NCBI RefSeq assembly: GCF_900205925.1 | Contig: NZ_OAOD01000002.1 | Location: forward strand, 124,001-188,000 | Origin: Clostridium peptidivorans | GTDB taxonomy: Bacteria > Bacillota > Clostridia > Clostridiales > Clostridiaceae | Length of the DNA: 64,000 bases | Direction: 5' to 3' | Part shown: positions 7,017 to 15,776 of the stretch, piece after piece | Position numbering within the stretch: position 1 is the first letter of the stretch | Layout of the letters: each line of letters begins with the position of its first letter | Translations under genes and position numbers: made by a program | The notes under the pieces: generated by a model | Database searches by the model: none | What the model saw: only the letters and a program-made list of their open reading frames with translations | What the model was told of the DNA's origin: nothing

Positions 7017-9572
7017 TTACCTTCTTTTTGTAGTTAAATATAAGTAAGTGCTATTTATAAATGCAATTACTCCCGAGAAAAATATAACTATACACCATTT
7101 ACCAATGTCTAGAGGTACTGTATGAAATACGTTACTTAAAAATGGCACATATAATACTAAATTTAGCATTATTATTGATATTAAAACCGCTGCAACAAGG
7201 TACATATTAGTATAAAATTTTATTTCAAATATAGAATGTCTTTCTGATCTACATTCAAAAACATGTATAAGCTGCGATAGTACTAAAGTACAAAGTGCTA
7301 AAGTTCTAGAAGTTTCAAGATCCATATTATATATTTTACCTGCCATAAATGCCATTAAAGTACATATTCCAATTAAAGTTCCTCTAATTATTATCTTTTC
7401 TTTAAGTCCCCTTGCAAATATACTTTCTCTCTTAGGGCGAGGTCTTTGTTCCATTATATCGGGATCTGCCGGATCTACTCCAAGTGCCATAGCTGGGAGT
7501 CCATCTGTAGCTAAATTTACAAATAATATTTGTATTGGAAGTAATGGTGTAGGCAGTGCTAAAATTGAAGCTAAAAACATAGTTAGAACTTCTCCTAAAT
7601 TGCAGGACAAAAGATATCTAATAAACTTTCTTATATTATCATAAATAACTCTACCCTCTTCTACAGCTGATACAATTGTTTTAAAATTATCATCTAAAAG
7701 TATCATAGAAGATGCTTCCTTTGTTACATCTGTTCCTGAGATACCCATAGAGATTCCTATATCTGCTTCCTTAACTGCTGGTGCATCATTTACTCCATCC
7801 CCTGTCATTGCTACTATATTTCCATTATTTTTAAAAGCTTTAACTATTTTTAACTTATGATTTGGACTCACTCTTGCAAACACTCTTATATTTTCTACTT
7901 TCTTTTCCAGTGCCTTATCACTTAACTTATCTAATTCTTCCCCAGTTATCACTTCACTTTCATCCTTTACTATATCAAGCTCTTTTGCTATAGCATAAGC
8001 TGTATTTTTATGATCTCCAGTTATCATTACAGGTCTTATTCCTGCAAGCTTACATTTAAATACTGCATCTTTCACCTCACGCCTTGGAGGATCTATAATT
8101 CCTGCAACTCCTACAAATATTAGGTCTTTTTCTAGATTACTCTCATGAAGATTTGAAATGTCCTTATAAGCGGCTCCTATACATCTTAATGCTTTAAAAG
8201 ACATAGTTTCTACTGCCTTTAAAATTTTTTCTTTATAACCGGATGTAAAAGGTACTACTTCTCCATTTATTAAAATGTACTTACAGTTTTCAACTACTCT
8301 TTCTGGAGCTCCCTTTAAATACACTGTATACTTAGAGTTTTCCTTCATAACTACAGACATCATTTTTCTTTCGGATGTAAATGGGTTATCCTTTGCTCTA
8401 TATGCTTTACTTAAAAAGTTTTTTACTTCTCCTGTCTCCTTAAAAAATGCTTTAATAAGAGCAGTTTCTGTTGGATCACCTAAAAGTGATTTATCTAATT
8501 CCTTTTTATTAGGATCTATATTACAATCATTACAATAAGCTACAGTCTTTTTAAAAAGCACATTACTGGGTACATTTTCCTTATCTAAATTATACATACT
8601 ATTGTTAAAATACATTGCTTTTACTGTCATCTTATTTTCTGTCAAGGTACCTGTTTTGTCACTACATATTACGGATGTACATCCTAAGGTTTCTACTGCT
8701 GGGAGTTTTCTTACTAATGCATTTTTCTTAAGCATTCTAGAAACTCCTAAAGCTAAAGCTACTGTTACTATTGCTGCAAGTCCTTCAGGAATAGCAGCAA
8801 CTGCAAGACTTACACCTAAAAGAAACATTTCAGTAACATCTTGTCCCCTAAATATACCTGTTGCAGTAACTATAGCACATATTATCAGGCACATATAAAC
8901 CATAACTTTACCTAATGAGTTTAACTTTTCTTTTAAAGGTGATTTTTCCTTTTCTATACTTTGAAGCATACCTGCAATTTTTCCCATTTCAGTTTGCATG
9001 CCCGTACTTATTATCTTTGCCTTGGCTTTGCCCTTTAAGACTATTGTGCCCATATATAAATTGGAGCTAGATTTATTAGTAGAAGATTTATTAACTCCTA
9101 CAGATTCTCCTGTTAAAAGAGATTCATCTACCATTAAATTTGAGTCCTCAAAGATTATTGAATCTGCGGGTACTCTATCTCCACTTTCTACTAAAATTAC
9201 ATCTCCAATTACTAAAAGTTCTGCATTTACTACTTTTAAAACTCCATCTCTCATGACCTTTGCAGTAGGTGATGCCAGCTCATTTAAAGCTTCTAAGGAT
9301 TTTTCTGTTTTAAATTCTTGAATAAACCCTAATACACCATTCATTATTACAATTATAAGTATTGTTATGGCATCTGCCTTTTCTCCCATAATGCCAGATA
9401 TTATAGTTGCAGCAATTAATATCCACACTATAAAATCATTAAACTGCTGCAAAAATATTTTTATAGGAGAAATCTTTTCTTTACTTTCAAGCTTATTAGG
9501 GCCGTACCTTGCAAGTCTCCTTTGCACCTCTAAGGAATCTAATCCCTGGATTAATTCTTTTTCATTTACCAT
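7017..9572 (-). CDS. Calcium-translocating (SERCA-type) P-type ATPase
   Basis: An 851-residue P2-type cation pump with an N-terminal cation-ATPase segment (about 1-70). It has the actuator motif TGES (154-157), M4 motif AAIPEGL (about 259-265, the calcium-site signature), phosphorylation site DKTGTLT (Asp305), hinge MTGDGVNDAPA and six C-terminal membrane segments. The PEGL motif and length favour calcium export over heavy metals or potassium. It is monocistronic, with a terminator at its 3' end. A divergent promoter region (9573-9769) is shared with the pyrophosphatase gene. An AGGGGGGAT SD precedes the ATG. Substrate is inferred from family. Confidence 0.9.
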   Translation of the reverse strand: MVNEKELIQGLDSLEVQRRLARYGPNKLESKEKISPIKIFLQQFNDFIVWILIAATIISGIMGEKADAITILIIVIMNGVLGFIQEFKTEKSLEALNELASPTAKVMRDGVLKVVNAELLVIGDVILVESGDRVPADSIIFEDSNLMVDESLLTGESVGVNKSSTNKSSSNLYMGTIVLKGKAKAKIISTGMQTEMGKIAGMLQSIEKEKSPLKEKLNSLGKVMVYMCLIICAIVTATGIFRGQDVTEMFLLGVSLAVAAIPEGLAAIVTVALALGVSRMLKKNALVRKLPAVETLGCTSVICSDKTGTLTENKMTVKAMYFNNSMYNLDKENVPSNVLFKKTVAYCNDCNIDPNKKELDKSLLGDPTETALIKAFFKETGEVKNFLSKAYRAKDNPFTSERKMMSVVMKENSKYTVYLKGAPERVVENCKYILINGEVVPFTSGYKEKILKAVETMSFKALRCIGAAYKDISNLHESNLEKDLIFVGVAGIIDPPRREVKDAVFKCKLAGIRPVMITGDHKNTAYAIAKELDIVKDESEVITGEELDKLSDKALEKKVENIRVFARVSPNHKLKIVKAFKNNGNIVAMTGDGVNDAPAVKEADIGISMGISGTDVTKEASSMILLDDNFKTIVSAVEEGRVIYDNIRKFIRYLLSCNLGEVLTMFLASILALPTPLLPIQILFVNLATDGLPAMALGVDPADPDIMEQRPRPKRESIFARGLKEKIIIRGTLIGICTLMAFMAGKIYNMDLETSRTLALCTLVLSQLIHVFECRSERHSIFEIKFYTNMYLVAAVLISIIMLNLVLYVPFLSNVFHTVPLDIGKWCIVIFFSGVIAFINSTYLYLTTKRR

Positions 9573-9769
9573 GCTAATCCCCCCTTATGTATAACATAAA
9601 TATGTATTTAATTTTTCTCACTAATTAAATATATGTGCTAAATGCTATAAATATTTTAAATTTTAAAAATATGCTTAATTATACATTTTTCTTGGTTCTT
9701 CTTAAAGTTACTTTAAATTTGCTGATTTTTTTGATATTATTAATAAGGTAAATAAAAGGAGGTTTTTTT

Positions 9770-11407
9770 ATGAAGGATTTAATATACATAAGTGGACATA
9801 AAAATCCCGATACGGATTCTATATGTTCTGCTATAGCTTATGCGGATTTTAAAAATAAAATTGGAAACATACCAGCCATCCCAGTAAGACTTGGAGAGTT
9901 AAGTCGTGAAACTCAATTTGCACTTGACTATTTTGGAATAAAAACTCCAGAGTTTATTGAAACTGTGAGAACTCAAATTCAAGATCTAGACATAGATACG
10001 GTTCCACCAATAAACCCTGATATAACTTTAAAGATGGCTTGGTCTATAATGTCAAAAAATAATATAAAGACCCTTCCTGTAGTGGATAATTCTGAAAGAC
10101 TTGTAGGTCTTGCTTCTGTATCTAATATAACTTCTAATTATATGGATATATGGGATAATAATTTACTTTCAAGAAGTGGAGTTAAGCTTGAACATATAAT
10201 AGAAACTCTTTCTGCTGAATGTATATATGTAGCTCAAAATGCCCAAAAATTTAGTGGAAAGATAGTAGTTACTGCTATGAAACCTGATAGTGCCTGTGAA
10301 CTTGTAGAAGAAGGCGACGTAGTTATTTGTGGAGATAGAGAAGATGCTCAAAAAATAATACTTGATAAAAAAGCTTCTCTTATGATAATTACAGGTAAAC
10401 ATGTTGTACGTGAAGAAATATTAGAAAACGCAAAAGAAGTTGGGTGTTCTATTATAATGACTCCTTACGATACATTTACCGCAGCAAGACTTATACCTCA
10501 AAGTGTTCCTGTAAGTTATGTTATGACTAAAGATAATTTATTAGTATTTAACCCAATGGATTTAGTAGATGATGTGAAAGAAACAATGCTTCAAACAAGA
10601 TATAGAAGTTATCCTGTAGTCAATGATGACAATAAAGTAATAGGAAGCATTTCAAGATATCACTTAATTTCTAAAAATAAGAAAAAGGTTATATTAGTTG
10701 ACCACAATGAGAGAAGTCAATCCATACCTGGTCTTGAAGATGCTGAATTGTTAGAGGTTATTGATCACCATAGAATAGGAGATATTCAAACAGGTAATCC
10801 AATATACTTTAGAAATGAACCTGTAGGATGTACTGCAACCATTGTAGCTTCAATATTCTTTGAAAACGGAATAAGACCTTCAAAGAAAATAGCAGGTATT
10901 TTATGTGCAGCTATAATATCCGATACTTTATTATTTAAATCTCCTACTTCTACTAGTATGGATAAAATAATGCTTAAAAGATTATCAGAAATTGCTAATA
11001 TAGATGCTGAAAAATTTGCGCAAGAAATGTTTAAAGCTGGTACTTCACTTCAAGGAAAAACTATTGAAGAAATTTTCAATCAAGACTTTAAAGTATTTAA
11101 AATAGGTTCATTAAAAGTAGGTGTTGGCCAGGTAAACACTATGGATACTGAAGGCTTTGCTAAGATGAAAGATGATATGATAAATTACATGGAAAAGAAG
11201 GAACAAGAAGAAAACTTTAATCTTTTAGTTCTTTTAGTAACTGACCTTTTAAAAGAAGGTTCTGACTTCCTTGTGGTTGGTAATGAAAAATATCTTATAA
11301 ATAAGGCATTTAACGTTCATCTTGAAGGCAATAGTGTGTATGTTCCTGGAATAATGTCTAGAAAAAAACAAGTTATTCCACCACTAACTGCTGCAGCAAC
11401 TGAATAA
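9770..11407 (+). CDS. Manganese-dependent inorganic pyrophosphatase with CBS and DRTGG regulatory insert
   Basis: A 545-residue family-II pyrophosphatase. The catalytic DHH domain starts with GHKNPDTDSICSAIAYADF and resumes after the insert with VDHNERSQ and VIDHHRIGD; the DHHA2 domain is C-terminal. Between them (about 65-300) lie a CBS motif, a DRTGG domain and a second CBS motif. This makes it the long, nucleotide-regulated form rather than the 310-residue simple form. In characterised clostridial relatives the insert binds adenine nucleotides and tunes activity. It hydrolyses PPi to phosphate in the cytoplasm. The SD AAAGGAGG sits 7 nt before the ATG. Monocistronic, with a terminator at 11451-11479. 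Confidence 0.93.
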   Translation: MKDLIYISGHKNPDTDSICSAIAYADFKNKIGNIPAIPVRLGELSRETQFALDYFGIKTPEFIETVRTQIQDLDIDTVPPINPDITLKMAWSIMSKNNIKTLPVVDNSERLVGLASVSNITSNYMDIWDNNLLSRSGVKLEHIIETLSAECIYVAQNAQKFSGKIVVTAMKPDSACELVEEGDVVICGDREDAQKIILDKKASLMIITGKHVVREEILENAKEVGCSIIMTPYDTFTAARLIPQSVPVSYVMTKDNLLVFNPMDLVDDVKETMLQTRYRSYPVVNDDNKVIGSISRYHLISKNKKKVILVDHNERSQSIPGLEDAELLEVIDHHRIGDIQTGNPIYFRNEPVGCTATIVASIFFENGIRPSKKIAGILCAAIISDTLLFKSPTSTSMDKIMLKRLSEIANIDAEKFAQEMFKAGTSLQGKTIEEIFNQDFKVFKIGSLKVGVGQVNTMDTEGFAKMKDDMINYMEKKEQEENFNLLVLLVTDLLKEGSDFLVVGNEKYLINKAFNVHLEGNSVYVPGIMSRKKQVIPPLTAAATE

Positions 11408-11450
11408 CAATTCAAACAATAATTAATAAATAATAGATACTAATTTATGA

Positions 11451-11479
11451 AAAAAGTCACCTTCGGGTGACTTTTTTCT
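11451..11479 (+). terminator. Intrinsic terminator of the pyrophosphatase gene
   Basis: Stem AAAAAGTCACC/GGTGACTTTTT closed by a very stable C(TTCG)G tetraloop, followed by a T-tract. Confidence 0.95.
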
Positions 11480-11580
11480 TTATTTGTTAATTATTATTTA
11501 TAATTTATTATGTATTTTATGGAAAGTTTTTCTAACCTCTTTCATATAATAGTAGTGATAATCTTTTAGGGGGAATCTAT

Positions 11581-11820
11581 ATGTATAAAATGAATAAATG
11601 CATGTGTAATTATATGCATATGAATCCTTACGAAAACATGCATAATCGTAAAGTTAAAGGCATATTTACGTGTCCTATGATGAATAGGTGCTATATGAAT
11701 CAACACTCAATGCCTTGTGAGCAATTTAGAATGCGTGAAAGTATGAACATAAAAGAACAAGATGATGAAATTCCTAAAATTAAGATGAAAACCGTAAAAC
11801 TTCATGATTTAATAGACTAA
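11581..11820 (+). CDS. Small Met/Cys/His-rich protein of unknown function
   Basis: A 79-residue soluble protein with no signal peptide or membrane segment. It contains 13 Met, 5 Cys (7, 9, 31, 37, 46) and 4 His. Clusters such as KCMCNYMHM and CPMMNR suggest soft-metal or thiol chemistry, but the pattern matches no metallochaperone I recognise. The C-terminal 25 residues are ordinary and charged. The SD AGGGGGAAT precedes the ATG. Upstream, CATATAATA at about 11542-11550 fits the -10 consensus of mother-cell sporulation sigma factors and contains a sigma-A-like TATAAT; no convincing -35 was found. A spore-coat or metal-binding role is speculation. Confidence 0.65.
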   Translation: MYKMNKCMCNYMHMNPYENMHNRKVKGIFTCPMMNRCYMNQHSMPCEQFRMRESMNIKEQDDEIPKIKMKTVKLHDLID

Positions 11821-11863
11821 AGAACAGTTAGGAATTAATGTTTAATAGTGATTTGTTGTTTAA

Positions 11864-11894
11864 GAAATTTCGAAGGATATTCCTTCGAAATTTC
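11864..11894. repeat. Perfect 14-bp inverted repeat downstream of the Met-rich gene
   Basis: GAAATTTCGAAGGA and its exact complement around a TAT loop. There is no T-run on either side, so it may be a weak terminator, an RNA-processing hairpin or an operator for the gene at 11942. Confidence 0.7.
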
Positions 11895-11941
11895 AATATA
11901 ATAAAAACTATTCACCATTAACTAGCAAAGGGGGCTTATAT

Positions 11942-12709
11942 ATGGGAGTGGGCTATGTACTAGGATGCTTTTTCAGCATTTTATTATGGAAAATAGATAG
12001 GCAAATAATATATCGTAGAATAAATAATGTATTTAAAAAAATTGTAAAAAATCCAATAATACCTGTATTTTTTTATTATTTATGTACTGCATTATTATGT
12101 ATTTTGTTATCTGATATAAAAAACAAAGAGATATTTAACGGCATAACTGCATTTTTAATTACAGATATAAGCAGTAGTGAACGAAAAAATTTAAAAAGAA
12201 GCGACAAGGTTCATTTTTATGATTCTATATCAATCATTTCACGTTCTACAGTTTGTGGATTTATAGCTCCCTTCCTTTATATCATATTATTTGGAAATAG
12301 CTTTGCAATTATTTATACATTAACATATAATCTTCGTATTATAAGCAACTTAAATTTTATACTTATATGCTTTAATATACTTACTTTTATTCCTGCATTT
12401 ATAGCTCAAGGATTTTTATACATTATTTATATTACTCGAAATAAAAAGTTCTCCTTAGATTTTAAAGGAGATTATTTTATAAATTCCTATATGAACCCTA
12501 TGTTAAATGTAGACATCCTAGCGGCTTATGTAGAATCAGTTAATTTTTATCATTATTTTTCTAAAAAAAATACATCATATCTTAAAAGTTATGGTGAATA
12601 TAAAAACAAAATTGATCAAATATGTATAAAAGATTATATAGGTATTTCTTATGGCATTTGTATGATTTGGTTTGTTATATTTTTTCTAATCACTATCCTC
12701 AAGCGCTAA
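11942..12709 (+). CDS. Unknown multi-pass membrane protein, 255 residues
   Basis: I do not recognise this family. About five or six hydrophobic segments are visible (near 1-18, 40-57, 100-120, 122-165 and 232-253). The central and C-terminal soluble stretches are rich in Tyr, Lys and Asn. There is no catalytic motif and no signal-peptide cleavage site. The SD AAGGGGG sits 8 nt before the ATG. It appears monocistronic: a hairpin lies upstream at 11864-11894 and a bidirectional terminator downstream at 12724-12758. It converges on the end of the flagellar operon. Confidence 0.6.
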   Translation: MGVGYVLGCFFSILLWKIDRQIIYRRINNVFKKIVKNPIIPVFFYYLCTALLCILLSDIKNKEIFNGITAFLITDISSSERKNLKRSDKVHFYDSISIISRSTVCGFIAPFLYIILFGNSFAIIYTLTYNLRIISNLNFILICFNILTFIPAFIAQGFLYIIYITRNKKFSLDFKGDYFINSYMNPMLNVDILAAYVESVNFYHYFSKKNTSYLKSYGEYKNKIDQICIKDYIGISYGICMIWFVIFFLITILKR

Positions 12710-12723
12710 TTTTCAAAAGAAAC

Positions 12724-12758
12724 AGTCGCTAATCTCTGTATACTTGAGACTAGCGACT
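12724..12758. terminator. Bidirectional terminator between the membrane protein and flgG
   Basis: Stem AGTCGCTA-a-TCTC paired with GAGA-c-TAGCGACT, loop of 9 nt, with T-rich sequence on both outer sides. It lies between two convergent genes and should end the large flagellar operon. Confidence 0.75.
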
Positions 12759-12774
12759 ATCTTTTGATTGTACT

Positions 12775-13545
12775 TTACTTTCCTCTCATGTTATTGACCA
12801 TTCCCCACATTTCATCTGCAGTTGTTACTGCACGGGAACCAAAACTAAAGGCTCTTTGCGTAATTATCATATCAGACATTTCTTTTGCCATGTCCACATT
12901 AGAATTTTCTAAAAATCCCTGCATTATGTTTGAATTAATAAGCTTAGGCTGAACCCCTTCCTTAGGGATGTATAAGTTTTCACCTACAGATAAAAGATCA
13001 TTATCTCCTGTGGTATTGTAAATATCAATTTTCCCTATTTCAATGTAATCATTTCCTTGTTTAACGGTTATTACTCCATCTTCTTTTATGGAAAAGTTAT
13101 CTTTGGTTAAAGGTACATTACCATTATTTCCATAAGGTCTTATAACCAATAAGTTCCCATTTTTATCTACTAAATTTCCATTAGCATCTATATTAAAACT
13201 TCCACCTCGTGTAAGCATATCCCCTTCAGGTCCTCGAACTCTAAAATAGCCTGGCCCATCTATTGCTAAATCTGTTTTAGCTCCTGTATCTACAACACTT
13301 CCTTGGGAATTATCTCTTATCCATTGCCCTGTTTTAACACCAGTTCCAGTTATGAGATTTTTATTTTCTCCTTTATTTACAGGATATCCTCTTCTATCCA
13401 ATGTTTCATACATCAAATCTTGAAATGAAACCTCTTCTCTTTTATATCCCGTAGTATTAGAATTAGCTATATTATTTGATATAGCATCTAACTTTTCTTG
13501 CTGTGCTATCATAGAACTTCTACCATTCCACAAAACTCTAAGCAT
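12775..13545 (-). CDS. flgG: Flagellar distal rod protein FlgG
   Basis: A 256-residue rod/hook family protein. The N-terminal rod signature is LDAISNNIANSNTTGYK. The central motif LAIDGPGYFRV and the C-terminal helix LENSNVDMAKEMSDMIITQRAFSFGSRAV are diagnostic of FlgF/FlgG/FlgE. It forms part of the axial rod outside the membrane, exported by the type III apparatus. It is the last gene of the operon, 10 bp after flgF. The two neighbouring genes are hard to tell apart as FlgF or FlgG; alternative names in Bacillus are flhP and flhO. Confidence 0.85.
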   Translation of the reverse strand: MLRVLWNGRSSMIAQQEKLDAISNNIANSNTTGYKREEVSFQDLMYETLDRRGYPVNKGENKNLITGTGVKTGQWIRDNSQGSVVDTGAKTDLAIDGPGYFRVRGPEGDMLTRGGSFNIDANGNLVDKNGNLLVIRPYGNNGNVPLTKDNFSIKEDGVITVKQGNDYIEIGKIDIYNTTGDNDLLSVGENLYIPKEGVQPKLINSNIMQGFLENSNVDMAKEMSDMIITQRAFSFGSRAVTTADEMWGMVNNMRGK

Positions 13546-13555
13546 ATCTTACCTC

Positions 13556-14296
13556 CTAAATCCTTCCTATTTCATTTGCTGCTTTTCCTAAAGTTTCATC
13601 TAATGATTGAATCATCTTTTGATTTGTTTCAAAAGTCCTCATAACAGTCATCATTTCAATCATTTCACGAGTTACATTCACATTAGATTTTTCTAGAGAA
13701 TATTGCTTTATATTTCCATTTGCTGCTATTTGTTGTCCTTCTCCACTGTAAATATTATCTCCAATTTTAGTCAAAGAATTATAGTCCTGAAAATCTACAA
13801 GCATCATATTAGACTGATTTAAACTATTAACATTTACATTTATGGGCTCCTCTGCCCTTGTCTGAGCATTTATTCCAATTACATTATCTCCACTATCATT
13901 TACTAAAAACCCTTGAGAATTTACATGAAAATGTCCATCTCTTGTATAATATCTCTCTTTATTTATTCCATTATTTCTTTCTATTACAAAAAATCCTCTT
14001 CCTTCTATGCCGAAATCAGTTTCTTTATCCGTATTTTGCAAAATTCCTTGAGTAAAACTTGTAGCTACTTCATCAATTTTACTTCCAAGATTTATAGTCC
14101 CAAGATTTACTTTTACATTTTTACCATTTACTATTTTGTCCCTATTGCTTAAAAGTACTTCATTAAAGGATTTAGTTGCTAAGTTGTCTACTTTAAAACC
14201 TGCAGTATTTACATTTGCAAGATTATTTGTTATAACATCTTGCTTTGCTTCCTGTGTTATCATTCCAGATACTGCCGTATATAATCCCCTTATCAT
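13556..14296 (-). CDS. flgF: Flagellar proximal rod protein FlgF
   Basis: A 246-residue rod protein with the signature QDVITNNLANVNTAGFK, the mid-domain DFGIEGRGFFVIE and the C-terminal SNVNVTREMIEMMTVMRTFETN. Like other axial proteins it has matching heptad-rich ends for polymerisation and no cleavable signal. Its ATG overlaps the TGA of the small gene at 14293-14520 (ATGA), implying translational coupling. Assignment as FlgF rather than a second FlgG rests on position and is less certain than the family. Confidence 0.8.
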   Translation of the reverse strand: MIRGLYTAVSGMITQEAKQDVITNNLANVNTAGFKVDNLATKSFNEVLLSNRDKIVNGKNVKVNLGTINLGSKIDEVATSFTQGILQNTDKETDFGIEGRGFFVIERNNGINKERYYTRDGHFHVNSQGFLVNDSGDNVIGINAQTRAEEPINVNVNSLNQSNMMLVDFQDYNSLTKIGDNIYSGEGQQIAANGNIKQYSLEKSNVNVTREMIEMMTVMRTFETNQKMIQSLDETLGKAANEIGRI

Positions 14297-14520
14297 TTTT
14301 TCACTTCCTTATCCAATATAACTTTTGCTTCCTCTGGATATTCCATACCCATATTCCTTGCTCGTTTTTCTACTTGATAATCACTCATTTGATAATTAAT
14401 CTTAGCGCCAAGCATTGCTATAGTCCCTATAAATATTCCTATTCCTATTCCTAATAATATTTTTTTATCGCTTAAAAATAGTATAAGTTCTTTTATTTTA
14501 AATATAGTTCTTTTATTAAT
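14293..14520 (-). CDS. Small single-pass membrane protein with probable ATT start, in the flagellar operon
   Basis: A 75-codon frame reads NKRTIFKIKELILFLSDK, then a hydrophobic segment LLGIGIGIFIGTIAMLG (about residues 22-38), then a charged tail ending in LDKEVKK. It has no upstream ATG, GTG or TTG. The best start is an ATT at 14520 placed 7 nt after AGGGGTG, inside the 3' end of the preceding gene. Its TGA overlaps the flgF ATG as ATGA, the usual sign of coupled translation. An internal ATG (residue 36) would delete the membrane segment. Likely inner-membrane, with its tail in the cytoplasm or outside; function unknown. Confidence in the gene is higher than in the exact start. Confidence 0.6.
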   Translation of the reverse strand: MNKRTIFKIKELILFLSDKKILLGIGIGIFIGTIAMLGAKINYQMSDYQVEKRARNMGMEYPEEAKVILDKEVKK

Positions 14521-15008
14521 AGCATTTCACCCCTGCCTATATGTAGTGCTTCTGCAATTTCTTCTTCATTCATGCCTTTATCAATAAGCTTCTTTATTTC
14601 TTTTATCTTAACGCTATTTTTATCATCATCTTTATTATCGGCCAATATTTCATAATTTTTAGCTTTAATTCTATCACTATGTATTTCTTGATTTTTATTT
14701 ATTTTTTGTTCTTCAATATTTATAATGCTTTCTTCCTGAATTATATTATATTGATTCTTTACAGCATCTTCTTTTTTTATAGCATATTCTAATTTATTTA
14801 ATTTTTCCTTTAGTTCTTCCATTTCAGTTTGTATATCTAATATGGTTTCTCCCATTTCTCGTCTAAGCTTTCCTATTTCTACTTCGTAGTTTTGTAGACT
14901 TTCTTCTTTATTTATTAAAATATCTTTAAATGAATTTTTATCTTTTTTAAAAGATAAAATATTTAAAAATATCAGTGTTAAAGAAATTATTATTAAAAAA
15001 TATGGCAT
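14493..15008 (-). CDS. SwrB-like flagellar operon protein (N-terminal membrane anchor, coiled coil, HTH-like tail)
   Basis: A 171-residue protein with a membrane anchor at about 3-20 (FLIIISLTLIFLNILSF). A coiled-coil region follows at about 35-75 (EVEIGKLRREMGETILDIQ...), then a polar linker. The C-terminal helix-turn-helix-like segment is IDKGMNEEEIAEALHIGRGE (about 142-161). It follows the sigma-28 gene directly, exactly where Bacillus places swrB (ylxL), an activator of flagellar export assembly with the same layout. Function is inferred from architecture and position, since sequence identity is low in this family. Confidence 0.65.
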   Translation of the reverse strand: MPYFLIIISLTLIFLNILSFKKDKNSFKDILINKEESLQNYEVEIGKLRREMGETILDIQTEMEELKEKLNKLEYAIKKEDAVKNQYNIIQEESIINIEEQKINKNQEIHSDRIKAKNYEILADNKDDDKNSVKIKEIKKLIDKGMNEEEIAEALHIGRGEMLLIKELYLK

Positions 15009-15037
15009 TAATAATACTCCTTTTTGTATTTAATTTA

Positions 15038-15772
15038 TTAATTTTCTACATTATATTTTAATCTTTTAAGCTCATCCCTTAAATGTAATATTGCTCTACT
15101 ATGAAGCTGACATACTCTTGACTCAGATACTCCAAGTACACTGCCTATTTCCTTTAATGTAAATTTCTCATAATAATATAATGAAAGAACTGTTTTGTCC
15201 TTTTCTTTTAAATTATCTAAAGCTTTTGCCAAATATTCTAAAAGCTCTTTTTCTTCTAGCGTTTTTTCAGGGCTTGGACTTTTTTCATCTTCTATTGTGC
15301 CTATTAACGGCATATCATCATCTTCTGAAAATATTAAATTTTCTAAGGAGACCACTGATATATAATTTATATAATTTTCTACTTCAGAAACATCTTGTAT
15401 TGAGACCCCAAGTTCAGCTGCTATTTCAAAAATCTTTGGTTCTCTTCCCTCTTTCTTTTGTAAATTTTCTACCGCAGCATTATATCTGTTAAGCTTGTCC
15501 ATTGCTCCTTTAGATATAGGGCTTATTTTACGTAGCTCATCTATCATTGAACCCTTAATTCTTATAGAAGCATAGGTTGAAAATTTCATACCTTTAGAGG
15601 CGTCAAATTTATTTATTGCATCCATAAGCCCAAGCAATCCATAGCTTACCAAATCTTCATACTCAATATATTTTGTTTTCCCTATAATAACTCTTGATGC
15701 TATATATTTTACTAACGGAATATATTTTTGTATTATTTGTTCTTTAAAATTTCCTTCTATTGCTATAGCCAT
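15038..15772 (-). CDS. fliA: RNA polymerase sigma factor for flagellar genes (sigma-28/SigD)
   Basis: A 244-residue FliA/WhiG-type sigma factor. Region 2 (about 10-80) includes YIEYEDLVSYGLLGLMDAINKFD and FSTYASIRIKGSMIDELR. Region 3 follows, and region 4 (about 190-240) includes LKEIGSVLGVSESRVCQLHSRA. It directs transcription of late flagellar genes. Four promoters of the expected form TAAA-N15-nnCGATAA occur in this window, before both flagellins, the chemoreceptor and the gene at 59269. It is embedded late in the operon, so it accumulates only after hook-basal-body genes are read. No flgM anti-sigma gene is present here. Confidence 0.95.
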   Translation of the reverse strand: MAIAIEGNFKEQIIQKYIPLVKYIASRVIIGKTKYIEYEDLVSYGLLGLMDAINKFDASKGMKFSTYASIRIKGSMIDELRKISPISKGAMDKLNRYNAAVENLQKKEGREPKIFEIAAELGVSIQDVSEVENYINYISVVSLENLIFSEDDDMPLIGTIEDEKSPSPEKTLEEKELLEYLAKALDNLKEKDKTVLSLYYYEKFTLKEIGSVLGVSESRVCQLHSRAILHLRDELKRLKYNVEN

Positions 15773-15776
15773 AATT

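Noticed and set aside
12764..12952. 62-codon plus-strand frame opposite flgG
   Set aside because: It lies opposite a conserved gene, lacks an SD and starts inside the terminator region.
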